This document shows, piece by piece, positions 1 through 8,279 of a stretch of 64,000 nt of DNA. The notes under the pieces are model-generated. The model had not been told where the DNA came from. It was given only the letters and a program-made list of their open reading frames with translations, and searched no databases. Both the position numbers and the translations under genes were made by a program. Source of the DNA: Verrucomicrobiia bacterium (GTDB taxonomy: Bacteria > Verrucomicrobiota > Verrucomicrobiia > Limisphaerales > JAEYXS01); contig DASWYF010000002.1 of the NCBI GenBank assembly GCA_036405135.1, forward strand, positions 62,001-126,000, given 5' to 3'. The stretch's first letter is position 1. Each line of letters starts with the position of its first letter.

Positions 1-368
1 ACGAAAGAATTGGGGCCGACGAAAGCGCTGGGATCAACTGAAGCTGTAGAATCTACGACAGCAGTAGGGTGAATGCCTGGAGCGAAACTCGGTTCTGGGA
101 AAAAGAGCGGGAGGACGCGGGCGAAGGCCACGCGAGCATTCGCGACTTTAATCAGCGTTTTCTTATCTGATTTGAAATCATCGCCGGAAACCAAGATCGC
201 AGAGGCTGCGCTTTGTTCCGCAGCGGTGAAGTACTCTTGGGTTTCGGCAAAGGTAAGATCACCTGCTTTCGCGGAGTTCGCAGGAGCGAAGCCGGAGAGG
301 GGCATGGAGCTGTCGCCGATGACCAGTCCTTGTAGTTTTTCAGCGAGTTCAGCGGCGGTAAATGGCAT
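1..368 (-). CDS. lpxD: UDP-3-O-acylglucosamine N-acyltransferase, N-terminal part (runs off left edge)
   Basis: This minus-strand frame starts at an ATG at 366-368 and stays open to base 1, so only about the first 122 residues are present. The translation begins MPFTAAELAEKLQG and contains the LpxD N-terminal uridine-binding domain pattern (KAGDLTFAE, then ILV and VANARVAFARVL), followed by the PSFAPGIHPTAVVD segment that opens the left-handed hexapeptide beta-helix. LpxD adds the second 3-hydroxyacyl chain to UDP-glucosamine in lipid A synthesis in the cytoplasm. It starts 16 bases after panD ends, so the two are probably co-transcribed. Presence of lpxD supports an LPS-bearing outer membrane. 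Confidence 0.88.
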   Translation of the reverse strand, partial: MPFTAAELAEKLQGLVIGDSSMPLSGFAPANSAKAGDLTFAETQEYFTAAEQSAASAILVSGDDFKSDKKTLIKVANARVAFARVLPLFFPEPSFAPGIHPTAVVDSTASVDPSAFVGPNSF

Positions 369-384
369 AGGGAGAGTTGGGCGG

Positions 385-747
385 TTAAATACCGCGCTCA
401 CTCAGGATCTTGTTGGCTTCACCCAGCACGATGATCTTTGGCGTCCAGCCCTTGGCTTCGCTGGCATCCACCACGGCATAGCTCATGATGGTGAGGCGGT
501 CGCCGACTTTGCCCAAGTGCGCTACGCCACCATTCAAGATGATGGCCGCAGAGCCGCGCTGGCCAGGGATGGCGTAGGTCTCGAATCGGTTGCCATTCGC
601 CATGTTGCCGCACAGGATGCGTTCATAGGGAAGGATGCCTGATTTCTCCATCAGGTCCTCAGCAATCGTCAGGCTGCCCTCGTAATTGACGTTGGCACCC
701 GTGACTTCCGCCCGGTGTATCTTCGATTTTAGCAGGTGAATCTGCAT
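385..747 (-). CDS. panD: Aspartate 1-decarboxylase precursor
   Basis: A 120-residue protein starting MQIHLLKSKIHRAEVT. PanD decarboxylates L-aspartate to beta-alanine for pantothenate and coenzyme A synthesis. The self-processing site is visible: Tyr22-Glu23-Gly24-Ser25, where cleavage between Gly24 and Ser25 gives the pyruvoyl cofactor, at the same numbering as the E. coli enzyme. GNRFETYAIPG and GDRLTIMSYA are also typical. The frame is open further upstream (to 804), but the ATG at 747 gives the canonical N-terminus and length. It is divergent from the oxidoreductase gene at 854 and lies directly upstream of lpxD. Confidence 0.95.
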   Translation of the reverse strand: MQIHLLKSKIHRAEVTGANVNYEGSLTIAEDLMEKSGILPYERILCGNMANGNRFETYAIPGQRGSAAIILNGGVAHLGKVGDRLTIMSYAVVDASEAKGWTPKIIVLGEANKILSERGI

Positions 748-853
748 ACAACTCTCAAGTCGTCCGTTGACTTGAAAAACGCGCGTCACTATAAAGGCCG
801 CCATCTCGTATTCAACAACGGACTGAAACCATTTTATATCATCACTTTACACC

Positions 854-2017
854 ATGAGCAGAAAAATTCGATACGGTATGGTGGGCGGCGGGCGGGGAGC
901 CTTCATCGGCGCGGTGCATCGCATCGCGGCGAATATCGATGGGCAGATCGAGCTGGTTTGCGGCGCATTCTCCTCTGACCCAGAGCGTTCCAAGGCGAGC
1001 GGAGCGGATCTTTTCCTCCCGGCGAACCGCTGCTACGGCACGTTTGAAGAGATGATCAAGGCTGAGGCCAAGCTGCCGGAAGGCGAGCGGATGGACTTCG
1101 TTTCCATCGTCACGCCGAACCATATGCATTTCCCTCCGGCGAAGATGGCGCTGGAGAATGGCTTCCATGTATTGAGCGATAAACCGGCTACGCTGAACCT
1201 CGCTGAAGCGAAGAAGCTGGGTGAGATCGTGAAGAGGTCCGGTCAGCTCTACGGCCTGACGCATAACTACACGGGCTATCCGATGGTGAAGGAAGCCAAG
1301 GCGATGATCGCTGCGGGCAAGCTCGGCAAGATTCGCAAGGTGGTGGTGGAGTATCCGCAAGGCTGGTTGGCCACGCGCATCGAGGCGAGCGGCCAGAAGC
1401 AAGCGGCCTGGCGCACGGACCCGAAGCGCTCGGGCGCGGCAGGTTGCATCGGCGACATCGGCACGCATGCGGAGAACTTGGCGGAATACATCACGGGTTT
1501 GGAGATCGAAGAACTTGCTGCCGACATCACGGCTTTCGTGAAAGGTCGTGCATTGGATGATGACGGCAACGTATTGCTGCGTTTCAAAGGCGGCGCGAAG
1601 GGTGTGCTGCACAGCTCCCAAATCTCGGTGGGTGAAGAGAACAATCTGAACATCCGCGTGTATGGTGAACTCGGTGGCATCGAATGGCACCAGAAGGAAC
1701 CGAACACGTTGCTCGTGAAGTGGCTGAACGACCCGATGCAGGTGTATCGCGCCAGCATGGGTTACCTGAGTGATTCCGCGAAAGCGGCTGGTCGCACGCC
1801 TCCGGCGCATCCGGAAGGTTATCTGGAAGCCTTCGCGAACATTTACAAGAACTTCGCGAATCACATCCGCGCGGTGCAATCCGGCACGAAGCTGGCGAAG
1901 GACGCGGTGGCTTTGGATTACCCGAAAATCAGCGATGGTATCCGCGGCATGGCGTTCATCGAGGCCGTGGTGAAGTCCTCGAAGGGCAATGCCAAGTGGA
2001 CGAAGCTGAAGGTGTAA
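854..2017 (+). CDS. Gfo/Idh/MocA family NAD(P)-dependent oxidoreductase
   Basis: A 387-residue cytosolic protein. The N-terminus MSRKIRYGMVGGGRGAFIG carries the GGGxG dinucleotide-binding loop of a Rossmann fold. TPNHMHFPPAKMAL and VLSDKPATLNLAEA match the cofactor-binding EKP-type motif of the family, here DKP. CIGDIGTHAENLAEYITG in the second half is the substrate-domain GDIGxH motif, with the His as probable catalytic residue. The family oxidises or reduces sugars and cyclitols; the substrate cannot be read from the sequence. The gene stands alone, with panD divergent 106 bases upstream and a strong terminator after the stop. Confidence 0.9.
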   Translation: MSRKIRYGMVGGGRGAFIGAVHRIAANIDGQIELVCGAFSSDPERSKASGADLFLPANRCYGTFEEMIKAEAKLPEGERMDFVSIVTPNHMHFPPAKMALENGFHVLSDKPATLNLAEAKKLGEIVKRSGQLYGLTHNYTGYPMVKEAKAMIAAGKLGKIRKVVVEYPQGWLATRIEASGQKQAAWRTDPKRSGAAGCIGDIGTHAENLAEYITGLEIEELAADITAFVKGRALDDDGNVLLRFKGGAKGVLHSSQISVGEENNLNIRVYGELGGIEWHQKEPNTLLVKWLNDPMQVYRASMGYLSDSAKAAGRTPPAHPEGYLEAFANIYKNFANHIRAVQSGTKLAKDAVALDYPKISDGIRGMAFIEAVVKSSKGNAKWTKLKV

Positions 2018-2040
2018 GCTAAGCCAAACATTTCATCAGA

Positions 2041-2068
2041 AAGGCGCGGATGAACTCCGCGCCTTTTT
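2041..2068 (+). terminator. Rho-independent terminator after the oxidoreductase gene
   Basis: GGCGCGGA at 2043-2050 pairs perfectly with TCCGCGCC at 2056-2063 around a TGAAC loop, and five T follow (2064-2068). It is 23 bases after the oxidoreductase stop on the plus strand. Confidence 0.9.
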
Positions 2069-2099
2069 GTTTTCTTGTGCGTGGATGTGATGCTATCCA

Positions 2100-3374
2100 T
2101 TGCTCATGCCCAAGTTTGTTTCTCTCGCGCTCGCTTGTTTGCTGGCCTCGGTTGCCTCTTCATTCGCTGGCGAGCCTTTGATGCGCGACCTCATCGGCCT
2201 GAACACGCATACCATCCAGTTCAAGACGAACTTGTATCAGCCGGTCACGAAGTATCTGCGGAATTATCATCCGATCGAGTGGGATTTCGGCAAGGATACG
2301 AGCCGTCCGCAGACGTTTCCTTCGGCGGCGAACAAGGTAAATTGGGATACGCAGGTGTATGGGCCATGGCGCAAGGCGGGTTATCACGCGCACGCCTCGC
2401 TGATGTTCGATAATCTCAAGACGAATGATTGGAAGGATATGGAGCGCGATGCGGAGGTGTATGGTCGTGAACTGGCCAAGGCACTCGGGCCTTCTTCCAC
2501 CAAGCTGATTGAAGCCGCTGAAGTGGGCAATGAACCGGGGCTGTATGATGATGCCGCGTATCGCAAACTGTTTCAGGCGATGGCGAAGGGTTTGCGCGAG
2601 GGTGATCCCAAGCTGCGTATCGCGACGTGCAATGTGGAGGAGGGAAAGAGCGGGCGTTATCACAAAAGCATCGAGTGCGTGAAGGGATTGGAATCGCTCT
2701 ATGACATCATCAATGTGCATTCCTATGCAGAACTGAAACCATGGCCGACTTGGGAGCGTAGTTATCCCGAGGATGAGCGGTTGAAGTATCTGAAAACCAT
2801 TCAGGAAGTCATCGACTGGCGAAACAAGAATGCGCCGGGGAAGGAAATCTGGCTGACTGAGTTTGGTTACGATTCCTCGACTAAGAAGCCGGAGCCGACC
2901 GGGGACTTCGCTAAGTGGATGGGCGTGACGGATACACAGCAGGCTCAATGGATTGTGCGTTCGTTTTTGATCTTCGCTTCAATGGATATCGATCGCGCGT
3001 ATCTGTATTGGTTCAATGACGCGGATAAACCATCCGTCCACGCCTCTGCGGGACTAACACGGAATTACCAACCGAAACCGTCATTTCATGCGGTGGCCTG
3101 GTTGATGAAATCGCTGGGAGATTATCGTTATGTGAAGACGCAGCAGCAGAATGCGGATGCGTGGGCCATGGAGTTTGTGCATGAGACGGATGCGAAGCGC
3201 AAAGTGCTAGCCGTGTGGAAGCCGACGGGGGAGGCAGCGACCTACAAGCTGAAGGTGACTCCTGAGAAATGCGAAAGGATGCCATTATCGGAGTCATCCG
3301 CTGAGTCGGTCATGGCAAAAGATGGAAAGATTACCATCAACGAATCGCCGGTGTTTGTCTGGTTCCGGGAGTGA
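2100..3374 (+). CDS. Secreted glycoside hydrolase, clan GH-A-like TIM barrel
   Basis: A 424-residue protein with a cleavable signal peptide (MLMPKFVSLALACLLASVASSFAGE). The first Met is at 2100 and a second at 2106 is equally possible. Two glutamates sit in the arrangement expected for a retaining GH-A enzyme: Glu145 in EVGNEPGLYD (acid/base, NEP motif) and Glu254 in WLTEFGYDSS (nucleophile). INVHSY and YLYWFNDAD are also barrel-strand motifs of such enzymes. The family resembles GH39/GH5-like enzymes, but I cannot name it or the glycan. A short beta-sandwich tail follows the barrel. A periplasmic or extracellular role in polysaccharide degradation is inferred. Confidence 0.75.
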   Translation: MLMPKFVSLALACLLASVASSFAGEPLMRDLIGLNTHTIQFKTNLYQPVTKYLRNYHPIEWDFGKDTSRPQTFPSAANKVNWDTQVYGPWRKAGYHAHASLMFDNLKTNDWKDMERDAEVYGRELAKALGPSSTKLIEAAEVGNEPGLYDDAAYRKLFQAMAKGLREGDPKLRIATCNVEEGKSGRYHKSIECVKGLESLYDIINVHSYAELKPWPTWERSYPEDERLKYLKTIQEVIDWRNKNAPGKEIWLTEFGYDSSTKKPEPTGDFAKWMGVTDTQQAQWIVRSFLIFASMDIDRAYLYWFNDADKPSVHASAGLTRNYQPKPSFHAVAWLMKSLGDYRYVKTQQQNADAWAMEFVHETDAKRKVLAVWKPTGEAATYKLKVTPEKCERMPLSESSAESVMAKDGKITINESPVFVWFRE

Positions 3375-3393
3375 TGGGAAAGATTCCTATCCT

Positions 3394-3597
3394 CTAACTT
3401 CCGGCGGGAGGAGTAGATGAAGCGGGGGCAGGGGGCGCAGCCGGGGTAGTTTTCTTGCCACCGAGAATCTTGAACATGACCACGCCGCAGTCAGGGCATT
3501 TGCCCTTGATGGCCTTGCGACCATTCTTCATGACTTCTTCCACAGCATTGGCGATCTCTTTCTTCGCCTTGCATTTGACGCAGTAGCCCTCAGCCAT
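3394..3597 (-). CDS. DUF5679-type small zinc-ribbon protein
   Basis: A 67-residue protein, MAEGYCVKCKAKKEI, then GKCPDCGVVMFKILG. Two CxxC pairs (CVKC and CPDC) about 30 residues apart form a predicted zinc ribbon, as in the DUF5679 family, where the protein is usually about 45-60 residues and of unknown function. The last 20 residues are an Ala/Pro/Ser-rich tail, probably disordered. It converges with the glycosidase gene, 19 bases apart. A cytoplasmic location is expected because there is no signal peptide. Confidence 0.75.
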   Translation of the reverse strand: MAEGYCVKCKAKKEIANAVEEVMKNGRKAIKGKCPDCGVVMFKILGGKKTTPAAPPAPASSTPPAGS

Positions 3598-3746
3598 AAG
3601 TCTCTTAGCGTTGGGGTTTCGAAAAACCCGTTGTTACCCGGTGATAGAGAGCTTACGGAGGGGGTTGCGGAGGGTCAACCTGTAAAAGCTCAAAACAGGC
3701 GGCAATGGAGTGTTTTCTATTTCGTAACTTGTTCTAAATAAGGATC

Positions 3747-4382
3747 TTACTTCTTTTCTGTGGCTTTTCCGTGTTTCCAGTCGCGGAGAGTTAATTTGAA
3801 CTTGAGAGGACCTTGGCTGAACTCAGACTTAATCGACCCCACATTCGGGGCTTCCCAGAATACTTCTGAAAACTGACCGTCTTTAGACTGGGTTTGGACC
3901 TTAAAACAGTCGGCATATTCCTTCCCGCCCACGGTCACGGTTTCCTTGGCGAGTACCGTATGCTTAGCAAGAACTGGAAATTGCGTTTCCCAAGTCATAC
4001 CCACTTTCAATGGCAACGGTACCTCCACTTCTTCTTTGGCTCCGGGAACTCCTATATTGAACGAGTGAAAACCTTTCGTGTCCCGGCGGACGAGTTTTTC
4101 CTGGCTTTGCGAGGGCATGCCATCGGGACGCAGGGTGGTGATCATGCGGAAGTAAATCTTACCATCGCGTTCAACCGCGTCTTTCACGATGCGGTGGGCG
4201 GTGCCTTTGAGTTCATTTCCATCGGGGGTGGTGATGCGGAGATTCATCGTCCATTCCGCGCCTTGAGCCAATGGGATGTAGCGGTCATCGCTGGCATCGG
4301 GTGTGGCGGCGAAAATGTTGGAAAGAAAGGTGGCAATGAGTGCGATCACTCCCAGCGTGTATGCTTTCCTTGGTGAGATCAT
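3747..4382 (-). CDS. Exported hypothetical protein
   Basis: A 211-residue protein with an N-terminal hydrophobic stretch (KAYTLGVIALIATFLSNIFA) ending in an Ala-x-Ala-like site, so probably periplasmic. The mature part has many beta-strands (YIPLAQGAEWTMNLRI, VPLPLKVGMTWETQFPV, VTVGGKEYADCFKVQT). This pattern, with a repeated Trp-Thr/Glu, resembles the exported beta-sandwich proteins seen next to many Verrucomicrobia genes, but no named family is recognised. It is divergent from rpe with about 100 bases between the starts. Function unknown. Confidence 0.65.
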   Translation of the reverse strand: MISPRKAYTLGVIALIATFLSNIFAATPDASDDRYIPLAQGAEWTMNLRITTPDGNELKGTAHRIVKDAVERDGKIYFRMITTLRPDGMPSQSQEKLVRRDTKGFHSFNIGVPGAKEEVEVPLPLKVGMTWETQFPVLAKHTVLAKETVTVGGKEYADCFKVQTQSKDGQFSEVFWEAPNVGSIKSEFSQGPLKFKLTLRDWKHGKATEKK

Positions 4383-4483
4383 GAGGCAAATTTAGAGATG
4401 GATACGATCTCAGGCAAATAGCTTTTCGTCATTTAGGCATGCGACGAATTGACTCCGGCACTGGTTCCTTTAGGTTTCGGCGC

Positions 4484-5182
4484 ATGATTATCGCTCCTTC
4501 GCTGTTGGCAGCGAATTTTGGCAAGTTTGCCCCCGAGGCAGCCCGCACCGGAAAGGCCGGGGCGGACTGGCTGCATCTGGATGTGATGGATGGGAATTTT
4601 GTGCCGAACATCTCCTTTGGTCCTGAAGTGGTGCGCCGTATCAATGAAGCCAGTGAGACGTTTCTGGATGTTCACCTGATGTGCCAGAAGCCGGAGATCC
4701 TTTTTGATGCGTTTGTGAAGGGCGGGGCGGATCTGATCACCATCCACGTAGAGCTAGGGGACAGGGTGGAATCGTTGATCTGGAAGATCAAGTCGATGGG
4801 GAAGAAAGTCGGTCTGGCAGTGAATCCGCCGACGAACATTGCTTTGGCTGAACCATATCTGAAGCATATCGACCTGTTGCTGGTGATGACGGTGAATCCT
4901 GGCTTTGGTGGACAATCATTCATTCATGAATGCGTGCCGAAGATCCAGCAGGCGAATAGCTGGCGGCGTGATCGGGGTTTGCGGTATCGCATCGAGGTGG
5001 ATGGCGGCATCACTTATCAGACAGTCGTAGAATGTGCGAAGGCGGGAGCGGATACGTTTGTGAGTGGCACGGGGCTATACGGCCAGCCGAGCTTGTCCAA
5101 GGCGATCAAGAAGATGCGCACGCTGGCGGAGAAGGCGGGCGGGGACGGTCCGGCGGAGGGCATCCAGTTGAATTTGGTGTAA
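4484..5182 (+). CDS. rpe: Ribulose-phosphate 3-epimerase
   Basis: A 232-residue TIM-barrel enzyme that interconverts ribulose-5-phosphate and xylulose-5-phosphate in the pentose phosphate pathway. The start at the ATG at 4484 gives the canonical MIIAPSLLAANFGKF; the frame is open 15 codons further up but without similarity. WLHLDVMDGNFVPNISFGP holds the metal-binding His and Asp, DVHLMCQKPE the second His, MTVNPGFGGQSF the phosphate loop, and EVDGGI the second catalytic Asp. The gene precedes the phosphohexomutase gene, with a 132-base gap containing a hairpin repeat. Confidence 0.95.
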   Translation: MIIAPSLLAANFGKFAPEAARTGKAGADWLHLDVMDGNFVPNISFGPEVVRRINEASETFLDVHLMCQKPEILFDAFVKGGADLITIHVELGDRVESLIWKIKSMGKKVGLAVNPPTNIALAEPYLKHIDLLLVMTVNPGFGGQSFIHECVPKIQQANSWRRDRGLRYRIEVDGGITYQTVVECAKAGADTFVSGTGLYGQPSLSKAIKKMRTLAEKAGGDGPAEGIQLNLV

Positions 5183-5264
5183 GCGGAGTATATTGGGGCT
5201 CGGTAAGAGGCGTGAGCATAGTTCGAAACCGATTTCGAATGCAGAGCGTCTCTTGGATTTGGAC

Positions 5265-5292
5265 ATGGCTGCGACTCGGAGAGTCGCGCTCC
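5265..5292. repeat. REP-like hairpin, copy 1 (GCT-stem-GGA-stem-GCTCC)
   Basis: GCGACTC at 5271-5277 pairs with GAGTCGC at 5281-5287 around a three-base GGA loop, followed by GCTCC at 5288-5292. The same design, with the same flanks, recurs at 16017-16044 (opposite orientation) and 16140-16167, and with a different stem at 55831-55860. It lies in the rpe to phosphohexomutase gap, 22 bases before the mutase start. Confidence 0.8.
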
Positions 5293-5314
5293 GGTGGGTA
5301 TTTGAATTTCAATT

Positions 5315-6733
5315 ATGGCAGCTATCAAGTTTGGGACGGATGGGTGGCGCGCAGTCATCGCCGAGGATTTCACTTTTGAAAACCTGAGTCGTGTGGCGCA
5401 GGCCACGGCGGATTACTGGAAGGCGAATCCCATCGAGGGCACGAAGAACACGGTGGCCATCGGATATGACCGGCGTTTTCTATCCGATCAATTCGCGGAG
5501 CGCGCGGCGGAGATTCTGGTGGCGAATGGCTTCGACGTGGTGCTGAGCGACAGCCCGGTGCCGACGCCGGCGGTGTCATACGCGGTGAAGCAGGGGAAGT
5601 GCATCGGGGGTATCATGCTCACGGCGAGCCATAATCCGGCGATATTTAACGGGTTCAAACTCAAGGGGCATTTCGGCGGTTCAGCAGAACCGGCCATGTG
5701 CAAAGCGATCGAGGGCTTGCTAGATAAATCACCGGTGCAATCAATCACGCTGGCGGAAGCGGTGAAAGCAAAGAAGATCCGCAAGGTGAACATGCGGCAG
5801 CCGCATTATCAGGCGGTGAAGAAGCTGGTGAACTTTGACTTGGTGGCGAAGTCGAAACTGAAGTTCGCGCATGAAGCGTTGTTCGGGGTGGGGGCGGGTT
5901 GCTTCGATGAATTGCTCGCAGGGACGACGTGTAAGGTGACGACGATCAATGCGAAGCATGATCCGTTTTTCGGTGGCATCAATCCAGAGCCGGTGGAGAA
6001 GAATTACACGTTCAGCCAGGCGTATCTGAAGAAGCATCCGCATGATATTTGTCTGGTGACGGATGGGGATGCGGATCGTGTGGGTGGCATGGATGGGAAG
6101 GGAAATTATCTTTCTACACACAATCTCATCTGCCTTTTGCTGCGCCATTATGTCGTGAACCGCAAGGCGACAGGCAAGGTGGTGAAGGCGCTCACGACGA
6201 CGTCCATGGTGGACAAGATGTGCGCGAAGTATGGGCTGGAGTTGATCGAGACGGGCGTGGGCTTCAAATACATCGCGTCGGAGATCATCAAGGGTGATGT
6301 GTTGCTGGGCTTTGAAGAGAGCGGTGGCATCGGCTTTCCCGGACACATACCAGAGCGCGATGGCATTCTTGCGGGCTTGATGCTTTTGGAGATGCTGGCG
6401 ACGGAGAAGAAGTCTGTGGGTGCGTTGCTGGCGACGTTGGAGAAGGAATACGGGCCGCATCGCTATGCGCGTATCGACACACATTTCCCGTTGGAGAAGC
6501 GGGCGGCACTCATGGAGTTCTGCGCGAAGAATCCACCGGCGAAGTTGCTCAGCTCGAAGCTCAAAGATGTGAAGGCGTTCGATGGGGTGAAGTTCATCGC
6601 GGAGGATGGTGCGTGGTTGATGCTGCGTGGGTCCGGCACGGAACCGATCTTGCGGATCTATGCGGAGGCGAAATCGGATGCGGATGCGCAGAAGCTGTTG
6701 AAGCTGGGGGTGGAAATGACGAAGAAAGTCTAA
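5315..6733 (+). CDS. Phosphoglucomutase/phosphomannomutase family protein
   Basis: A 472-residue alpha-D-phosphohexomutase. All four domain signatures are visible: MAAIKFGTDGWRAVIAEDF at the N-terminus, the phosphoserine loop TASHNPAIFNGFK with Ser105, the metal loop DGDADRVGGMD, the sugar-binding loop GFEESGGIGFPG and the phosphate loop RGSGTEPILRIYAE at the C-terminus. It moves phosphate between C1 and C6 of glucose or mannose, feeding nucleotide-sugar synthesis. The exact sugar is not readable. A link to the O-antigen-type locus at 38-46 kb is plausible but not shown by position. Confidence 0.92.
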   Translation: MAAIKFGTDGWRAVIAEDFTFENLSRVAQATADYWKANPIEGTKNTVAIGYDRRFLSDQFAERAAEILVANGFDVVLSDSPVPTPAVSYAVKQGKCIGGIMLTASHNPAIFNGFKLKGHFGGSAEPAMCKAIEGLLDKSPVQSITLAEAVKAKKIRKVNMRQPHYQAVKKLVNFDLVAKSKLKFAHEALFGVGAGCFDELLAGTTCKVTTINAKHDPFFGGINPEPVEKNYTFSQAYLKKHPHDICLVTDGDADRVGGMDGKGNYLSTHNLICLLLRHYVVNRKATGKVVKALTTTSMVDKMCAKYGLELIETGVGFKYIASEIIKGDVLLGFEESGGIGFPGHIPERDGILAGLMLLEMLATEKKSVGALLATLEKEYGPHRYARIDTHFPLEKRAALMEFCAKNPPAKLLSSKLKDVKAFDGVKFIAEDGAWLMLRGSGTEPILRIYAEAKSDADAQKLLKLGVEMTKKV

Positions 6734-6742
6734 GAGAGTTTT

Positions 6743-6777
6743 TTAACCACGGATGAAACACTGAATCACACGGATTT
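6743..6777. repeat. Degenerate ACGGAT-containing intergenic repeat
   Basis: The stretch reads TTAACCACGGATGAAACACTGAATCACACGGATTT, with the unit CACGGAT twice 22 bases apart. Short repeats built from this unit are commonly seen between genes in Verrucomicrobia and Planctomycetes (general knowledge, not checked here). It lies between the mutase stop and the caspase-like gene start. Confidence 0.4.
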
Positions 6778-6786
6778 GGGGCTTGA

Positions 6787-7668
6787 GTGAAGGTTCTCTT
6801 CTATAGTTCTAAGAGCAGGCACTGGCTTTGGCTGGTGCTTTGTTTTTTGTTCTTCAATGGTTTGATGCAGGGGGCGGAGATGGTTTCAACAAAGAGTGAA
6901 CAATCAGCGGGGCTGTTTGTTGGTGTCGGCAAGTTTGGTTTTCAGGCGGGGTTGGAGAATTTGGAGTATGCACCGGATGATGCAGTGGCTTTGGCGTATC
7001 GGTTGGTGGTGGAGTTGAAGATGGTGCCCCCGGCGAAGGCGCAGGTGGTTTTGGCAGGAGAGCCGAAGTCAGTGCGAGGACGGAAGCAGTTGGCGGAATT
7101 GAAAGCGACGAAGCTGGAGGTGGTGGAGGGGACTCGGAATGGGTTACAGAAGGCGTTGCGGAAGTTTTCCAATCAGGCAGAGGCGGGTGGCTTGGCGTTG
7201 ATGTCTTTTTCCGGGCATGGGTATGAGACGCAGAAGGATGTGTATCTGATGCCGAGTGATGGGAACTGGCAACTGGTGCGGACCACTGGTGTGAGTTGTG
7301 AATCAGTTTGGGATGCGATGCGGGCGAGCAAGGCGCGCACGAAAGTTTTACTGCTGGATGCGTGTCGGCAGGTGCCTGATATGGCGTCACTGGAACGAGA
7401 GGCAGCGGATAAGGGGATCCGCGAACGAGTACAGGGGATTGAAGGTCTTACGATTTTGGCCTCGTGTTCAGCGGGGCAGAGGAGCTGGCAGGCGAAGTCG
7501 TTGGAGCAGGGCGTGTTCACGCATCTGGTTTTGGAAAGGTTGAAAGGAGAGGGTATTTGGTGGGTGACGTTAGGTGACCAAGTGGTGAAGGCGAATGTGG
7601 AATGGTTTGAGAAACGGGAGATGAAAGGGCCGGTGGCGTGGTGTCATGAAAGTAGACGGACGAAGTAA
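6787..7668 (+). CDS. Secreted caspase-like (peptidase C14 family) protein
   Basis: A 293-residue protein using a GTG start; the first in-frame ATG lies inside the signal peptide, so GTG is preferred. The N-terminus (WLWLVLCFLFFNGLMQGAE) is a signal peptide or anchor. The caspase p20 core follows: AGLFVGVGKFGF, then LEYAPDDAVALAYRLV, the catalytic histidine His144 in MSFSGHGYE, and the catalytic cysteine Cys193 in VLLLDACRQ. The His-Cys dyad and PDDA motif are intact, so an active arginine/lysine-specific metacaspase-like protease is likely. Unlike eukaryotic caspases it is apparently exported. No adaptor or partner domain is fused and neighbours give no clear role. Confidence 0.82.
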   Translation: MKVLFYSSKSRHWLWLVLCFLFFNGLMQGAEMVSTKSEQSAGLFVGVGKFGFQAGLENLEYAPDDAVALAYRLVVELKMVPPAKAQVVLAGEPKSVRGRKQLAELKATKLEVVEGTRNGLQKALRKFSNQAEAGGLALMSFSGHGYETQKDVYLMPSDGNWQLVRTTGVSCESVWDAMRASKARTKVLLLDACRQVPDMASLEREAADKGIRERVQGIEGLTILASCSAGQRSWQAKSLEQGVFTHLVLERLKGEGIWWVTLGDQVVKANVEWFEKREMKGPVAWCHESRRTK

Positions 7669-7759
7669 AGATTCGCGTGGCTGATAAGGTGGTTAGCGCA
7701 GATGTAATGTGCTGCAGAGGCATTGCGCGAGACCTGACAATAAGATAGGCTTAAGAATC

Positions 7760-8224
7760 ATGAATGAAAATTCGACGCCGGACTTGATGAAAGTCGTGCG
7801 GTTTTCCATCGCCTTAAGTTTCGGAGGACTTTCTGGTTTTGTGGCTTCCATCCGTCAGATCAATCCTCATGCGCGGTTTGCTTTTGATTGGATCGTCATA
7901 CTCGCGTTGGTTGCGGGCTGGTTTTTCGGTTCGTGGTTTGTGAAGACATTCCTGCCAGTGGATGCAGAAAGATTGAGTGAAGAAGATGAGAAGAGGAGAC
8001 GGGCGCGGCTGAGCAAGCTGGGCTTCTTCGGGCTATTGCCGTGTGGCGCAATTTTGATGGGTATGGTGTTCTTGATCGGTGATGCTTCCAGCAAGAAGCA
8101 GTATGATTACTTCTTTGGCTTCACGGCAGCCGTGATCTTTCTTACCACCTTGGGGTGGATGCTGCATAAAGTGGTGAACTTCTTTGAAGAGAAGTCCAGT
8201 GGTGTTGATGACGAACAGAGGTGA
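7760..8224 (+). CDS. Four-helix inner membrane protein, hypothetical
   Basis: A 154-residue protein starting MNENSTPDLMKVVRF; the frame is open 17 codons earlier, but this ATG is the first good start. Four predicted membrane helices are visible (SIALSFGGLSGFVASI, WIVILALVAGWFFGSWFV, LGFFGLLPCGAILMGMVFLIG, YFFGFTAAVIFLTTLGWML). A charged loop, DAERLSEEDEKRRRARL, sits between helices 2 and 3 and a short acidic tail ends the protein. No family recognised. It converges with the PEP-CTERM gene. Confidence 0.6.
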   Translation: MNENSTPDLMKVVRFSIALSFGGLSGFVASIRQINPHARFAFDWIVILALVAGWFFGSWFVKTFLPVDAERLSEEDEKRRRARLSKLGFFGLLPCGAILMGMVFLIGDASSKKQYDYFFGFTAAVIFLTTLGWMLHKVVNFFEEKSSGVDDEQR

Positions 8225-8279
8225 GAGATCCTGTATCACTGGCAGGCTGTCACTGCTCGCCAGATGGAACGAAGCCAGA

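Noticed and set aside
842-1879. 345-codon minus-strand frame opposite the oxidoreductase
   Set aside because: His/Arg-rich shadow frame; the plus strand encodes a clear Gfo/Idh/MocA protein over the same bases.
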